A stretch of 14,357 nt of DNA from Syntrophobacterales bacterium (lineage in GTDB: Bacteria > Desulfobacterota > Desulfobaccia > Desulfobaccales > 0-14-0-80-60-11), in assembly GCA_020052215.1 (NCBI GenBank), contig JAGVPN010000434.1, positions 1 through 14,357 on the forward strand, written 5' to 3'. Of the stretch, positions 6,339 to 14,357 are shown piece by piece (the stretch's first letter is position 1; every line of letters starts with the position of its first letter). A program made the translations under genes and the position numbers. Below the pieces are notes generated by a model that worked only from the letters and a program-made list of their open reading frames with translations, was not told the DNA's origin and searched no databases.

Positions 6339-6620
6339 TCAATAAACAATCCGAAAATCCGCCATATCCCCCACATAGGCCTGCCATTCCACCTCCACCC
6401 GGTCCACGTAGGCATAGGGCGGACCCTTATGGCACCAGGCCAGCATGTTCTCCACCACCCGCTGGTCGCCTTCGAACAGGGCCTCCACCCGGCCGTCCGG
6501 GAGGTTCCGGGCCCAGCCGGTTAGCCCCCGGGCCCGGGCCTCGTCCCGGGTGGAGGCCCTAAAGAACACCCCCTGGACCCGGCCTTCGATCACCACGTGG
6601 ACTCGCGCCTTGTCCCCCAT
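6339..6620 (-). CDS. acyP: Acylphosphatase
   Basis: A 93-residue acylphosphatase, which hydrolyses acyl phosphates such as carbamoyl phosphate and 1,3-bisphosphoglycerate. Length and fold pattern fit the family. Both catalytic residues are present: Arg21 in GRVQGVFFR and Asn39 in GWARNLPDG. The C-terminus has the family-typical VEVEWQAY and F-R-I-V-Y ending. The start at 6620 is supported by GGGAG 6 bp upstream and by the standard VHVVIEGRVQG spacing. A longer frame to 6671 reads through the hairpin repeat and is not credible. The RBS and first 12 codons are a second copy of sequence at the end of ligA (see the repeat and pseudogene entries). The gene starts in a TGATG overlap with the bridging ORF from 6736. 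It is the last gene of the ligA operon. Confidence 0.93.
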   Translation of the reverse strand: MGDKARVHVVIEGRVQGVFFRASTRDEARARGLTGWARNLPDGRVEALFEGDQRVVENMLAWCHKGPPYAYVDRVEVEWQAYVGDMADFRIVY

Positions 6621-6630
6621 CACGTGCTCC
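6586..6630. repeat. 45-bp direct repeat, copy A (functional acyP start)
   Basis: This segment matches 6702-6746 in the same orientation at 40 of 45 positions, with an offset of 116 bp. It carries the acyP ribosome site, start codon and first 12 codons. It also carries a copy of the last two ligA codons and stop (AGC ACG TGA), which shows it was copied from the ligA end. Confidence 0.88.
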
Positions 6631-6646
6631 CGAGAACCCAAAGTTC

Positions 6647-6698
6647 TCGTAGGGTGCGTCTTACGCACCAAAAGCGGCGCGTAAGACGCGCCCTACGA
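6647..6698. repeat. Hairpin repeat element between the duplicated acyP starts
   Basis: Arms at 6647-6669 and 6676-6698 are inverted repeats identical at 21 of 23 positions with a 6-nt loop. They contain gtagggtgcgtcttacgcac. Similar gtagggtgcg...cgcaccctac palindromes are, from memory, common dispersed repeats in bacteria. There is no T-run on either strand, so it is unlikely to be an intrinsic terminator. Confidence 0.8.
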
Positions 6699-6701
6699 AG
6701 C

Positions 6702-8808
<2,107 letters not shown>

Positions 8809-8901
8809 TTATGGTCAGGGAGGGCGGCAGCCGGCGGGAACCAACCGCCTCGCCCGAAAGAATGAAAAAATGAAATACTTTTCCCGGTCCGGCCCTCAAC
8901 C

Positions 8902-9483
8902 TCACTTCGCCAGGGATTTTAGGCTTTGGCGCAGCAGGTCTTCGATGGTCCCCGCGCCCAGGGCCTTGGCCGCGTCCAGGGCTTTCTCCGCCAGGTTTTT
9001 GGAATAACCCAGATTGATCAGGGCCGAGAGGGCGTCCTGCATCAGTCTCTCCCCGGCCGACGCCGGGCGCGGGCGCCGGGCCGGCGGCAGCTTATCCTTG
9101 AGTTCCAGGACGATCCGGGCGGCGGATTTCTTGCCGATGCCGGGAATGCCGGCTAGGCGCTGAGCGTCGCCCTGGAGCAGGGCCTGGGCGAAGTCCTCGG
9201 GGTTGATGCCGCTCAAAATATTCAGGGCCGTCCTGGCCCCCACCCGGGGAATGCTCAGGAGTTGCAGGAACAGGTCCTTTTCCTCCAGGGTGTTGAAGCC
9301 ATAGAGGTGCAAGGCGTCTTCCTGCAGGCGGGTATGAATCTGGAGGGCGACGGAGGCCGGCGGCTCCGGCAGGGCATAAAAGGTGGACAGGGGAATGAAG
9401 ATGCGATAGCCCACGCCCCCCACCTTCACCAAAATCTGGTTCGGGGACTTGTCAATAAGCTGGCCTTCCAGGTAACCGATCAT
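8902..9483 (-). CDS. ruvA: Holliday junction DNA helicase subunit RuvA
   Basis: A 193-residue RuvA, the tetrameric protein that binds Holliday junctions and loads the RuvB motor during recombination. The N-terminal OB domain begins MIGYLEGQLIDKSP and includes VKVGGVGYRIFIP. The two helix-hairpin-helix motifs are visible as LLSIPRVGARTALNILSG and LAGIPGIGKKSAARIVLEL. The C-terminal RuvB-binding domain (about 145-193) is SALINLGYSKNLAEKALDAA. The start is set at 9483, where the ATG overlaps the ruvC stop by 4 bp; longer in-frame extensions run antisense-like through ruvC. No ruvB follows, as the next gene is ligA, so ruvB must be elsewhere. Confidence 0.96.
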   Translation of the reverse strand: MIGYLEGQLIDKSPNQILVKVGGVGYRIFIPLSTFYALPEPPASVALQIHTRLQEDALHLYGFNTLEEKDLFLQLLSIPRVGARTALNILSGINPEDFAQALLQGDAQRLAGIPGIGKKSAARIVLELKDKLPPARRPRPASAGERLMQDALSALINLGYSKNLAEKALDAAKALGAGTIEDLLRQSLKSLAK

Positions 9484-9968
9484 GGCGAGGCGCCCGGCCA
9501 GCGGCTGTGAAAGAGGTGGCACATGCCCACCGCCAGGGCGTCGGCGGCGTGCTGGTCCACCATCTCGACCCCCAACAATTGCCTCACCATGAGCTGCACC
9601 TGGGACTTGGAGGCCTGACCGTAGCCCACCACCGCTTTTTTCACCACCAGAGGGGAGTAGTGAAAGATGGGCACCGCGGACCGGGCCGCGAGCAACAGCA
9701 CCACGCCCCGCACTTGCCCCAGGACGAAGGCGCTGTGGACGTTGGTGGCCAGGAAGATTTCTTCCAGGGCGATGGCCTGGGGGCAATGTTGCCGGATCAA
9801 ATCCGACAGGCCGTCAAAAATCTGACAGAGGCGGGATTCCAACGGGGGCCGGGAGCCGGGATTGATGCTGCCGGAGGCCAGGTGGAGGATGGCGTTGCCC
9901 TCCCCCTGGACCACCCCAAAACCGGTATGCCGGGAACCGGGGTCCACCCCCAGGATAACCGGGCTCAC
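9480..9968 (-). CDS. ruvC: Holliday junction resolvase RuvC
   Basis: A 162-residue RuvC endonuclease, which cuts Holliday junctions symmetrically. The RNase H-like acidic core is visible: Asp9 in ILGVDPG, Glu69/70 in ALEEIFLATN and Asp143 in QHAADALAVG. The fourth position is His140, where E. coli has Asp; as far as I recall some RuvCs, including that of Thermus, also use His there. The start is GTG at 9968, forming a GTGA overlap with the yebC stop (9965-9968). The stop overlaps the ruvA start (9480-9483). The three genes are therefore translationally coupled in one operon. Confidence 0.96.
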   Translation of the reverse strand: MSPVILGVDPGSRHTGFGVVQGEGNAILHLASGSINPGSRPPLESRLCQIFDGLSDLIRQHCPQAIALEEIFLATNVHSAFVLGQVRGVVLLLAARSAVPIFHYSPLVVKKAVVGYGQASKSQVQLMVRQLLGVEMVDQHAADALAVGMCHLFHSRWPGASP

Positions 9969-10714
9969 ATCAAGGCCTCAAGCAACTGGTCCGGGATATC
10001 GAAATTGGCGAACACGTCGTTGACGTCGTCGTGATCCTCCAGCAACTCCACCAGTTTGAGCACCTGTTGGGCGGCCTTTTCTTCCTCAATGTGCACCGTG
10101 GTTTTGGGGTGCAACTGCACCTCGGCCAGGATAAGCTTAAACCCCCGGGCCTCCAGGGCTTCCTTGACTTCGAAGCAGAGGGCCGGGTCGGTGAAGACCT
10201 CGAATTGACTCTCGTCCCCTTGCAGGTCTTCGGCGCCGCATTCCAGGGCGGCTTCCATGAGTTTTTCTTCGTCCACGCCTTCCCGGTCCAGGACAATGAC
10301 CCCTTTCTTGTCAAACATCCAGGCGACGCAGCCGGGCTCCCCCAGGCCGCCGCCGTATTTGGTGATGAGATGCCGGACGTCGGACACGGTGCGGTTCTTG
10401 TTGTCGGTGAGGGTCTCTACCATCAGGGCCACCCCGGCGGGACCGTAGCCTTCCAGGGTCAACTCTTCCAGCGCCGCGGCGCCGCTGCCGCCTTCGCCCC
10501 GCTTAATGGCCCGGGTGATATTGTCATTGGGCATGTTTTCAGCCCGGGCCGCGCCGATGGCTGCTCTGAGGCGGGGATTGCCGGTGAGGTCACCTCCCCC
10601 CAGGCGCGTCGCCACGGTGATTTCTTTGGCCAGTTTGCCGAAGAGTTTCCCCCGTTTGGCGTCCACGGCGCCTTTTTTCCGCTTGATCGTACTCCACTTG
10701 GAATGACCAGACAT
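9965..10714 (-). CDS. yebC: YebC/PmpR-family protein (TACO1 type)
   Basis: A 249-residue YebC-family protein with the invariant N-terminus MSGHSKWSTIKRKKGAVDAK, then RAAIGAARAENMPNDNITRA and YGPAGVALMVETLTDNKNRT. Length is normal. Family members have been described as DNA-binding regulators, and more recently as translation factors acting on proline-rich stretches. Position directly before ruvC is widely conserved. The ATG at 10714 follows AAGGAG at 10729-10724, with a spacing of 9. The 109-bp gap from rlmE and the good ribosome site leave room for a separate promoter, but I see no convincing -35/-10 there. Confidence 0.96.
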   Translation of the reverse strand: MSGHSKWSTIKRKKGAVDAKRGKLFGKLAKEITVATRLGGGDLTGNPRLRAAIGAARAENMPNDNITRAIKRGEGGSGAAALEELTLEGYGPAGVALMVETLTDNKNRTVSDVRHLITKYGGGLGEPGCVAWMFDKKGVIVLDREGVDEEKLMEAALECGAEDLQGDESQFEVFTDPALCFEVKEALEARGFKLILAEVQLHPKTTVHIEEEKAAQQVLKLVELLEDHDDVNDVFANFDIPDQLLEALM

Positions 10715-10793
10715 CTGGGCAGGCTCCTTTTTGACTTATGCCGGTTTTACTTGATGAGAACTAACTAATTGATCTTGCTTTTTCTTTTACAGA

Positions 10794-10808
10794 AAACCGA
10801 AACGGTTT
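10794..10808. terminator. Weak hairpin after rlmE
   Basis: AAACCG and CGGTTT flank a 3-nt loop just past the rlmE stop. The stem is only 6 bp with weak base pairing, and the following bases on the rlmE strand (TCTGTAAAAG) are not a clean T-run. It may attenuate transcription between rlmE and yebC, but evidence is thin. Confidence 0.25.
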
Positions 10809-10823
10809 CCCTTCTGGATGTGC

Positions 10824-11459
10824 TTATGGCAGCCGGGGCCCGGATTTGGGCGCCCGGAAACCGGCCGGCGCGCCGCGTTTCTTGAGACCCAAGAGATAGA
10901 TTTCCCGGCTGGCGGGACGGGACCCCGCCGGCTTGATCGGCCGACAGAGACTGAAATTCTTCTTCAGGGCCGCCGCCAGGGTAGAGGTGTCCGGCCCTTC
11001 AAAGACCTTGACCAGGAAATGGCCGCCTTCTCGGAGCAGCTGCCGGGCCCACTCCCAGGCCAGCAAGGCCAGTTCCAGAGACCGTTGTTGGTCCACCTGG
11101 CGCATACCCGTGGTTTTCGGGGCCAGGTCGCTCAGCACTACGTCAAATATCGGGCTGATGGCAATTATAGTCTCTAAGTCTAGACTTGCAACCTCACCGT
11201 GCACAAAGTATAGGGGCGGGACCACCTCGATTGCCGGTGGGTTCGCATCCACCCCCACCACCAGGCCGCCGGGGCCTACGCGGGAGGCGATATATTGCAG
11301 CCATGAGCCCGGGCTGCAACCCAGGTCCAGGACCCGCTGGCCCGGCTTGATGAGGTGGTATTTTTCATCCACCTCCTTGAGCTTATAGACCGACCGAGCC
11401 ACATATCCTTCGGCTCGGGCCCGGCTCCGGTAGTAGTCGGGCTCCCCAGGGCGAGGCAT
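10824..11459 (-). CDS. rlmE: 23S rRNA (uridine-2'-O-)-methyltransferase RlmE (FtsJ/RrmJ)
   Basis: A 211-residue RrmJ/FtsJ-family methyltransferase, which methylates the 2'-OH of U2552 (E. coli numbering) in the large-subunit A loop, aiding ribosome assembly. The SAM site is VLDLGCSPGSWLQ (43-55) with a second acidic motif GVDANP (69-74). The K-D-K-E catalytic tetrad is present as Lys26 (SVYKLKEVD), Asp111 (LSDLAPKTTG), Lys151 (FLVKVFEG) and Glu186 (SREIYLLG). The C-terminal 20 residues are basic and low in complexity. The ATG at 11459 has only a weak ribosome site (TAGG). It is the first gene of the leftward operon. Confidence 0.95.
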   Translation of the reverse strand: MPRPGEPDYYRSRARAEGYVARSVYKLKEVDEKYHLIKPGQRVLDLGCSPGSWLQYIASRVGPGGLVVGVDANPPAIEVVPPLYFVHGEVASLDLETIIAISPIFDVVLSDLAPKTTGMRQVDQQRSLELALLAWEWARQLLREGGHFLVKVFEGPDTSTLAAALKKNFSLCRPIKPAGSRPASREIYLLGLKKRGAPAGFRAPKSGPRLP

Positions 11460-11498
11460 ACGGGTAATGTGCCTATCTTAGTAGATTAACTCAATATT

Positions 11499-11527
11499 CT
11501 TTTAGCATAGGCCCCAACCTTTGGCAA
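11499..11527 (-). promoter_or_regulatory. Candidate sigma-70 promoter of the rlmE operon
   Basis: On the minus strand TTGCCA (11527-11522) and TAAAAG (11504-11499) are separated by 17 bp, five and four matches out of six. It lies about 40 bp upstream of the rlmE start. It is the best match in the region but is not strong. Confidence 0.4.
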
Positions 11528-11543
11528 TGAAAATCATCCCTAT

Positions 11544-11557
11544 GTCAAAAATCTGAC
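11544..11557. promoter_or_regulatory. GTCA-N6-TGAC palindrome, possible enhancer-binding-protein site
   Basis: The sequence gtcaaaaatctgac has perfect 4-bp outer arms and resembles the FleQ-type box (GTCA...TGAC, 14 bp) known from Pseudomonas flagellar promoters. It lies about 220 bp upstream of the sigma-54 promoter, within enhancer range. It is equally about 85 bp upstream of rlmE. The match is suggestive only. Confidence 0.35.
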
Positions 11558-11776
11558 GAATTATGCTCTCCGGACCGTAACTGGCGTCCGCCTCCCAGGA
11601 ATTTCTCCGGCTCCGAGTTACCGGCGTCTTTTAAGCCCAGGAAAAGCTGAAGAATAAATTCATTAGCAATTCAAACAGGTTAATCGAGTTAAGGCGGAGA
11701 ACTTATTTAAGAAAGTGAACCAATGTCTAAGGTCCCTCTGCAGGTTTTAGGAAGTTAACTGAACGTCTGTCGAAGC

Positions 11777-11792
11777 TGGCACAATCATTGCT
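11777..11792 (+). promoter_or_regulatory. Sigma-54 (RpoN) promoter for the flagellar genes
   Basis: TGGCACAATCATTGCT matches the -24/-12 consensus TGGCACG-N4-TTGCW at every position except base 7, with exact GG-to-GC spacing. Transcription should start near 11803, giving a leader of about 160 nt before the small ORF at 11962 and then flhG and fliA. Sigma-54 control of mid-level flagellar genes is well established in other polar flagellates, so promoter and gene content agree. Confidence 0.85.
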
Positions 11793-11852
11793 GATATAGA
11801 TTAACGAAGGTGGAGTTCAGGGGTGAGCCTGGGCGGTGGGGAAAGTGAGGCT

Positions 11853-11879
11853 GCCAGGCCGGGAATTAAAGAGCCTGGC
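11853..11879 (+). other. Hairpin in the flagellar mRNA leader
   Basis: GCCAGGC (11853-11859) and GCCTGGC (11873-11879) are exact inverted repeats with a 13-nt loop. They lie about 50 nt into the predicted sigma-54 transcript. There is no T-run, so it is not a terminator. A role in leader stability or translation control is possible. Confidence 0.4.
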
Positions 11880-11961
11880 CGGCGCCGCCCCCCACAGGGA
11901 AATTGGTTTTGAGGCAATGATGGTGACAAGCAGGCTGATGGCCGGAGGGCGGAGGGCGGAG

Positions 11962-12138
11962 ATGAGCCAGTTAGTAACCCCGGAAGAAATAGCGGCTCTG
12001 TTTGAGGGGCTGAGGGAAGCTGAGGGCGAACCAGGTTCCCTGCATCGCGACTTACCCGAGGAAAGATCATGTCCGGAGGCCGGGTTTTCCCTGCAGGCTG
12101 CCGAATTACCTGTTCCCAAAATTTATCGAACTGTCTGA
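11962..12138 (+). CDS. Small protein with a FliM/FliY-like N-terminal motif
   Basis: A 58-residue ORF that I do not recognise as a named family. Its first 17 residues, MSQLVTPEEIAALFEGL, closely resemble the N-terminus of FliM (pattern M-S-x-x-L-S-x-E-E-I-D-A-L-L-x-G), with Ala replacing the usual Asp. In FliM this segment binds phospho-CheY, and the same motif in FliM or FliY is known to bind FlhG. The rest (18-58) is acidic and proline-containing, ends LPVPKIYRTV, and shows no domain. The ATG at 11962 has an excellent ribosome site, GGAGG with 6-bp spacing, within a ggcggag tandem repeat. It ends 48 bp before flhG and follows the sigma-54 promoter. It may be a FlhG-binding peptide or a relic of a C-ring gene. 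That it is coding is likely but unproven. Confidence 0.6.
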   Translation: MSQLVTPEEIAALFEGLREAEGEPGSLHRDLPEERSCPEAGFSLQAAELPVPKIYRTV

Positions 12139-12186
12139 GGGCAACGGCCGATTTATGTTGGCCCCAATTATATAAGGATTGACAGT

Positions 12187-13077
12187 ATGGGAGCGGAAAT
12201 CAGACCGGCATCGGGCGCGACCGAACTGCATGATGCGCCCCAGGGAATCGCCTCTCCCCAAAGATGGCAGAGGACTGGACCCCTCAGGGTTATTTCGGTG
12301 ACCTCCGGCAAGGGAGGCGTGGGCAAATCCAATGTCGTGGTGAACCTGGGGCTGGCCCTGGCCCAGCGCGGACTCAAGGTGCTCCTGATTGATGCTGATT
12401 TAGGGTTGGGCAATCTGGATATTCTGCTGGGGCTAACCCCCCAGTTCACCCTTCAGGATGCCCTGGCCTCCCAACTCAAACTCGCCGAAGTGATCGTGGA
12501 TGGTCCGGGAGGCCTTAAAATCCTGCCGGCCTCTTCCGGAATCGCCGAACTGGCGATACTGGATGAATTTCAGAAACTCTTTCTACTCAACGAAATGGAC
12601 CATTACACCGAAGATATGGATGTCGTGCTGATCGATACCGGGGCCGGCATCTCCCCAAATGTCCTGTTTTTCAATATTGTCGCCCAGGAGCGCATCCTGG
12701 TGGTCAACAACCAACCCCCCGCCATCGCCGATGCCTATGCCCTGATCAAGATTCTAGTATCTCAGCATGGTGAGACCAGCTTCAAGCTGCTGGTAAACGG
12801 TCTGGCACATCAGCGGGAGGCGGAATTGGTCTATCGTACCCTGCTCAGGGTGGCGGAGCGTTTCCTGGGCCGGGAGATCAGCTTGGATTACCTCGGCTTT
12901 GTCCCTTTCGATCCGGCGTTGCCCAAAGCGGTAATGAGACAGCAGCCGGTCCTGGCCCTCTACCCCCAGTCTCCGGCCAGCAAGTCTTTTGTCATGATTG
13001 CGCAAACTTTGTGGGAAACCAAGCCACAGCCGGCCCTTGACGGCAACATCAAATTCTTTTGGCGTCGCTTACTCTGA
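12187..13077 (+). CDS. flhG: FlhG (FleN/YlxH), MinD-like flagellar-number ATPase
   Basis: A 296-residue MinD/ParA-type ATPase of the FlhG family, which limits flagellar number and guides C-ring assembly at the pole. The deviant Walker A is SGKGGVGKSN (40-49). LLIDADLGLGNLDILLG follows (67-83), which is highly characteristic of FlhG, and the switch region is VVLIDTGAGIS. The C-terminal FFWRRLL fits the amphipathic membrane-targeting helix. The N-terminal 34 residues before the ATPase core lack a recognisable DQAxxLR motif, the segment reported to stimulate the FlhF GTPase. No flhF precedes it. The ATG at 12187 follows AAGGA by 8 bp. fliA follows after 31 bp. Confidence 0.94.
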   Translation: MGAEIRPASGATELHDAPQGIASPQRWQRTGPLRVISVTSGKGGVGKSNVVVNLGLALAQRGLKVLLIDADLGLGNLDILLGLTPQFTLQDALASQLKLAEVIVDGPGGLKILPASSGIAELAILDEFQKLFLLNEMDHYTEDMDVVLIDTGAGISPNVLFFNIVAQERILVVNNQPPAIADAYALIKILVSQHGETSFKLLVNGLAHQREAELVYRTLLRVAERFLGREISLDYLGFVPFDPALPKAVMRQQPVLALYPQSPASKSFVMIAQTLWETKPQPALDGNIKFFWRRLL

Positions 13078-13108
13078 TCGCACTCGGGTTCATGAAAGCG
13101 GGGAAATC

Positions 13109-13903
13109 ATGGAAGAATCATCTTTAGTCCAGGACAACAGGGAAGCAATCCCTGAATATGGCGACGCAAAACTGGATCCCAAGTGGCAGGAGGAGATGGT
13201 GCTGCAATATGCCCCATTGATCAAGTATATCGCCTCTCGTCTGGCGTTACGGCTCCCCTCCCACATCTCCATGGAAGATCTGACCAGCTCCGGCATTATC
13301 GGTTTAATTGACGCGGTCCAGAAGTTTGACCCCTCCAAAAACATCAATTTTAAAACCTATGCTGAATTCCGCATCAAGGGGGCGATGCTGGATGAACTGC
13401 GGAGTCTGGACTGGATCCCTCGGTCCGTGCGCAAAAAAACTCATCTTATCGAAGACGCCTACGCCCAATTGCAGAGAAGTCTGGGGAGGCCGGCCGAAGC
13501 CGAAGAGGTAGCCGAATTTATCGGCTTGGAGTTGGGGGAGTTCTACCAACTCCTGGATGAAACCAAAACGGTTTCCGTAGTGGCTCTGGAGGGAGGCAGA
13601 AAAAGCGGTGGTGGGCATGCGGGCTATTTGGAGCATGAGGTCCTGGAGACTATTCAGGACGATAATGCCCGGGATTCGTTACTGGCAGTCCATTTTTCCG
13701 GACTACAGGAAATTCTGGTGCAGGCCATCGAAGCTTTGCCGGATAAAGAAAAATTGCTGATATCATTATATTATTACGAAGAGCTGACCATGAAGGAGAT
13801 TGGTCAGATCATGGGTTATACCGAATCCCGGATCTCCCAATTGCACACCCAGGCTATGTATCGCTTGAAACATAAGCTCCGGGAATACTCCCAAGATGTT
13901 TAA
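13109..13903 (+). CDS. fliA: Flagellar sigma factor sigma-28 (FliA/RpoF)
   Basis: A 264-residue sigma factor of the FliA/WhiG class, which directs RNA polymerase to late flagellar and chemotaxis promoters. Region 2 is clear (EDLTSSGIIGLIDAVQKFDP, then FKTYAEFRIKGAMLDELRSL, DWIPRSVRKK). Region 3 lies around EDAYAQLQRSLGRPAEAEEV. Region 4 with its helix-turn-helix is at the C-terminus (LPDKEKLLISLYYYEELTMK, EIGQIMGYTESRISQLHTQA). The start at 13109 was chosen for GGGGA 5-6 bp upstream. The longer frame back to 12998 overlaps flhG and would add 37 unrelated residues. It is probably cotranscribed with flhG from the sigma-54 promoter. Its usual antagonist FlgM is not seen in the window. Confidence 0.95.
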   Translation: MEESSLVQDNREAIPEYGDAKLDPKWQEEMVLQYAPLIKYIASRLALRLPSHISMEDLTSSGIIGLIDAVQKFDPSKNINFKTYAEFRIKGAMLDELRSLDWIPRSVRKKTHLIEDAYAQLQRSLGRPAEAEEVAEFIGLELGEFYQLLDETKTVSVVALEGGRKSGGGHAGYLEHEVLETIQDDNARDSLLAVHFSGLQEILVQAIEALPDKEKLLISLYYYEELTMKEIGQIMGYTESRISQLHTQAMYRLKHKLREYSQDV

Positions 13904-14180
13904 AGCCGCCTTAATTTGAGGACCTCGCAAAAACTCCAAAATTACCTCCCCTTTGATGGGCTGACCATTCAGATAACCCACCCTGGCATCAAGGCAGCCG
14001 GTTTCCAGTTCCCGAAAAAACCGCCTGGTCTTCGTTGGATCAACCCGACATAAGTCCGCCTGCTTTTGGTCAGCTTCAACGATACCATCGCTTCGCCTCA
14101 TTGCGCCGGCGACTATTTTCCATTAAACTGCCCCTTAACAAACTTTATGTAAGTATTCCACTGAAATAATCGGGACCCTT
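13904..14180. other. Gene-poor interval between fliA and the adenine deaminase gene
   Basis: 277 bp with no gene I can support and no clear terminator after fliA. On the minus strand, AAGGGG precedes an ATG at 14123 that opens a 15-codon frame (MENSRRRNEAKRWYR). The +1 frame then stays open from 14101 back into fliA. This may be a decayed gene. At 13918-13937 a gaggacctcgcaaaaactcc segment resembles, in inverse orientation, the outer end of the repeat at 6127-6269. No strong promoter for the downstream gene stands out. Confidence 0.5.
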
Positions 14181-14357
14181 ATGTGGATAGAGAAACTGCA
14201 AAGACGGCTCCAGGCTGCCCGGGGGGAAGTGCCGGCGGAACTGGTGCTCACCGGCGCTCGGCTGGCCAATGTCTACACCGGTGAATGGCAGGAAACCGAT
14301 GTGGCCCTGTTCGATGGGATCATCGTCGGCCTGGGGGATTATCCCGGCCCCAGGCTG
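14181..14357 (+). CDS. ade: Adenine deaminase, N-terminal fragment
   Basis: The first 59 codons of an amidohydrolase-family adenine deaminase, which converts adenine to hypoxanthine in purine salvage. The visible part is the small N-terminal beta domain of the family: LVLTGARLANVYTGEWQETD, then VALFDGIIVGLGDYPG. The phrase N-V-Y-T-G-E followed by D-V-A-x-x-D-G-x-I-V-G is typical of Ade rather than other amidohydrolases. The metal-binding histidines lie beyond the window edge, so enzyme identity rests on this segment only. The ATG at 14181 has a modest ribosome site (GGGA). It appears to be separate from the fliA transcript, with a 277-bp gap. Confidence 0.8.
   Translation, partial: MWIEKLQRRLQAARGEVPAELVLTGARLANVYTGEWQETDVALFDGIIVGLGDYPGPRL

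Larger units (their letters stand above)
11460..11961. other. Intergenic region between rlmE and the flagellar genes
   Basis: 502 bp without a supported gene, separating divergent transcription units. It holds the candidate rlmE promoter (11499-11527), a GTCA-N6-TGAC palindrome (11544-11557), a short inverted repeat cggac/gtccg (11571-11590), the sigma-54 promoter (11777-11792) and a leader hairpin (11853-11879). Short open frames from 11836 (GTG), 11917 and 11938 run in frame into the small ORF at 11962, but their ribosome sites are poorer. Confidence 0.75.

Noticed and set aside
9484..9786. N-terminal extension of ruvA through the ruvC gene.
   Set aside because: RuvA proteins start MIGYL; the extension is the ruvC sequence in another frame with no homology-like features.
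10031..10768. A 245-codon open frame antisense to yebC.
   Set aside because: It lies wholly opposite a well-supported yebC, and its translation shows no family features.
12998..13108. Upstream extension of fliA overlapping flhG.
   Set aside because: The added 37 residues are flhG in another frame, and the ATG at 13109 has the better ribosome site and the normal family length.

Overview
The window looks like chromosomal DNA from a motile, moderately GC-rich bacterium, most likely a member of the Desulfobacterota (former Deltaproteobacteria, perhaps near Desulfobacca). That placement is inferred from gene content and order: a yebC-ruvC-ruvA-ligA string, a sigma-54-type promoter before flhG-fliA, a multi-GAF soluble histidine kinase beside glycogen synthase, and COG1569-type PIN and RelE toxin modules. 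A search with YebC, LigA or FlhG would settle it.

Layout. (1) Plus strand, 2-3409: the 3' end of glycogen synthase, a three-GAF sensor histidine kinase, a receiver-only response regulator and a small LapA-like membrane protein, tightly packed and probably one transcript. (2) Minus strand, 4479-3356: a PH-domain membrane protein and a YIP1-type membrane protein, translationally coupled. The YIP1 gene converges on the lapA-like gene and the two coding ends overlap by 54 bp. (3) Minus strand, about 6096-4514: a visibly AT-richer island with two tandem toxin-antitoxin modules, AbrB/RelE and a chimeric Phd-plus-CopG antitoxin with a COG1569 PIN toxin. The second module has a full-consensus sigma-70 promoter. 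(4) 6024-6338: a gene-free stretch holding a nested inverted-repeat (MITE-like) element. (5) Minus strand, 11459-6339: a nucleic-acid operon, rlmE, yebC, ruvC, ruvA, ligA and acyP. Between ligA and acyP a hairpin repeat has interrupted the original acyP start, and a duplicated copy of that start now serves the gene. (6) 11460-11961: a long intergenic region with a textbook sigma-54 promoter. (7) Plus strand, 11962-13903: a 58-residue ORF with a FliM-like N-terminal motif, then flhG and fliA. (8) 13904-14180: a gene-poor stretch, then the start of adenine deaminase running off the window.

The two spots most worth following up are these. First, the small FliM-N-terminus-like ORF sits directly upstream of flhG under the sigma-54 promoter; FlhG-type ATPases are known to bind exactly this FliM/FliY motif. 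Second, at the ligA/acyP junction an inserted hairpin, a 45-bp duplication and a 38-codon bridging ORF together appear to restore stop-start translational coupling. The fused Phd/CopG antitoxin, in which the DNA-binding ribbon of the CopG half seems to be missing, is a third.
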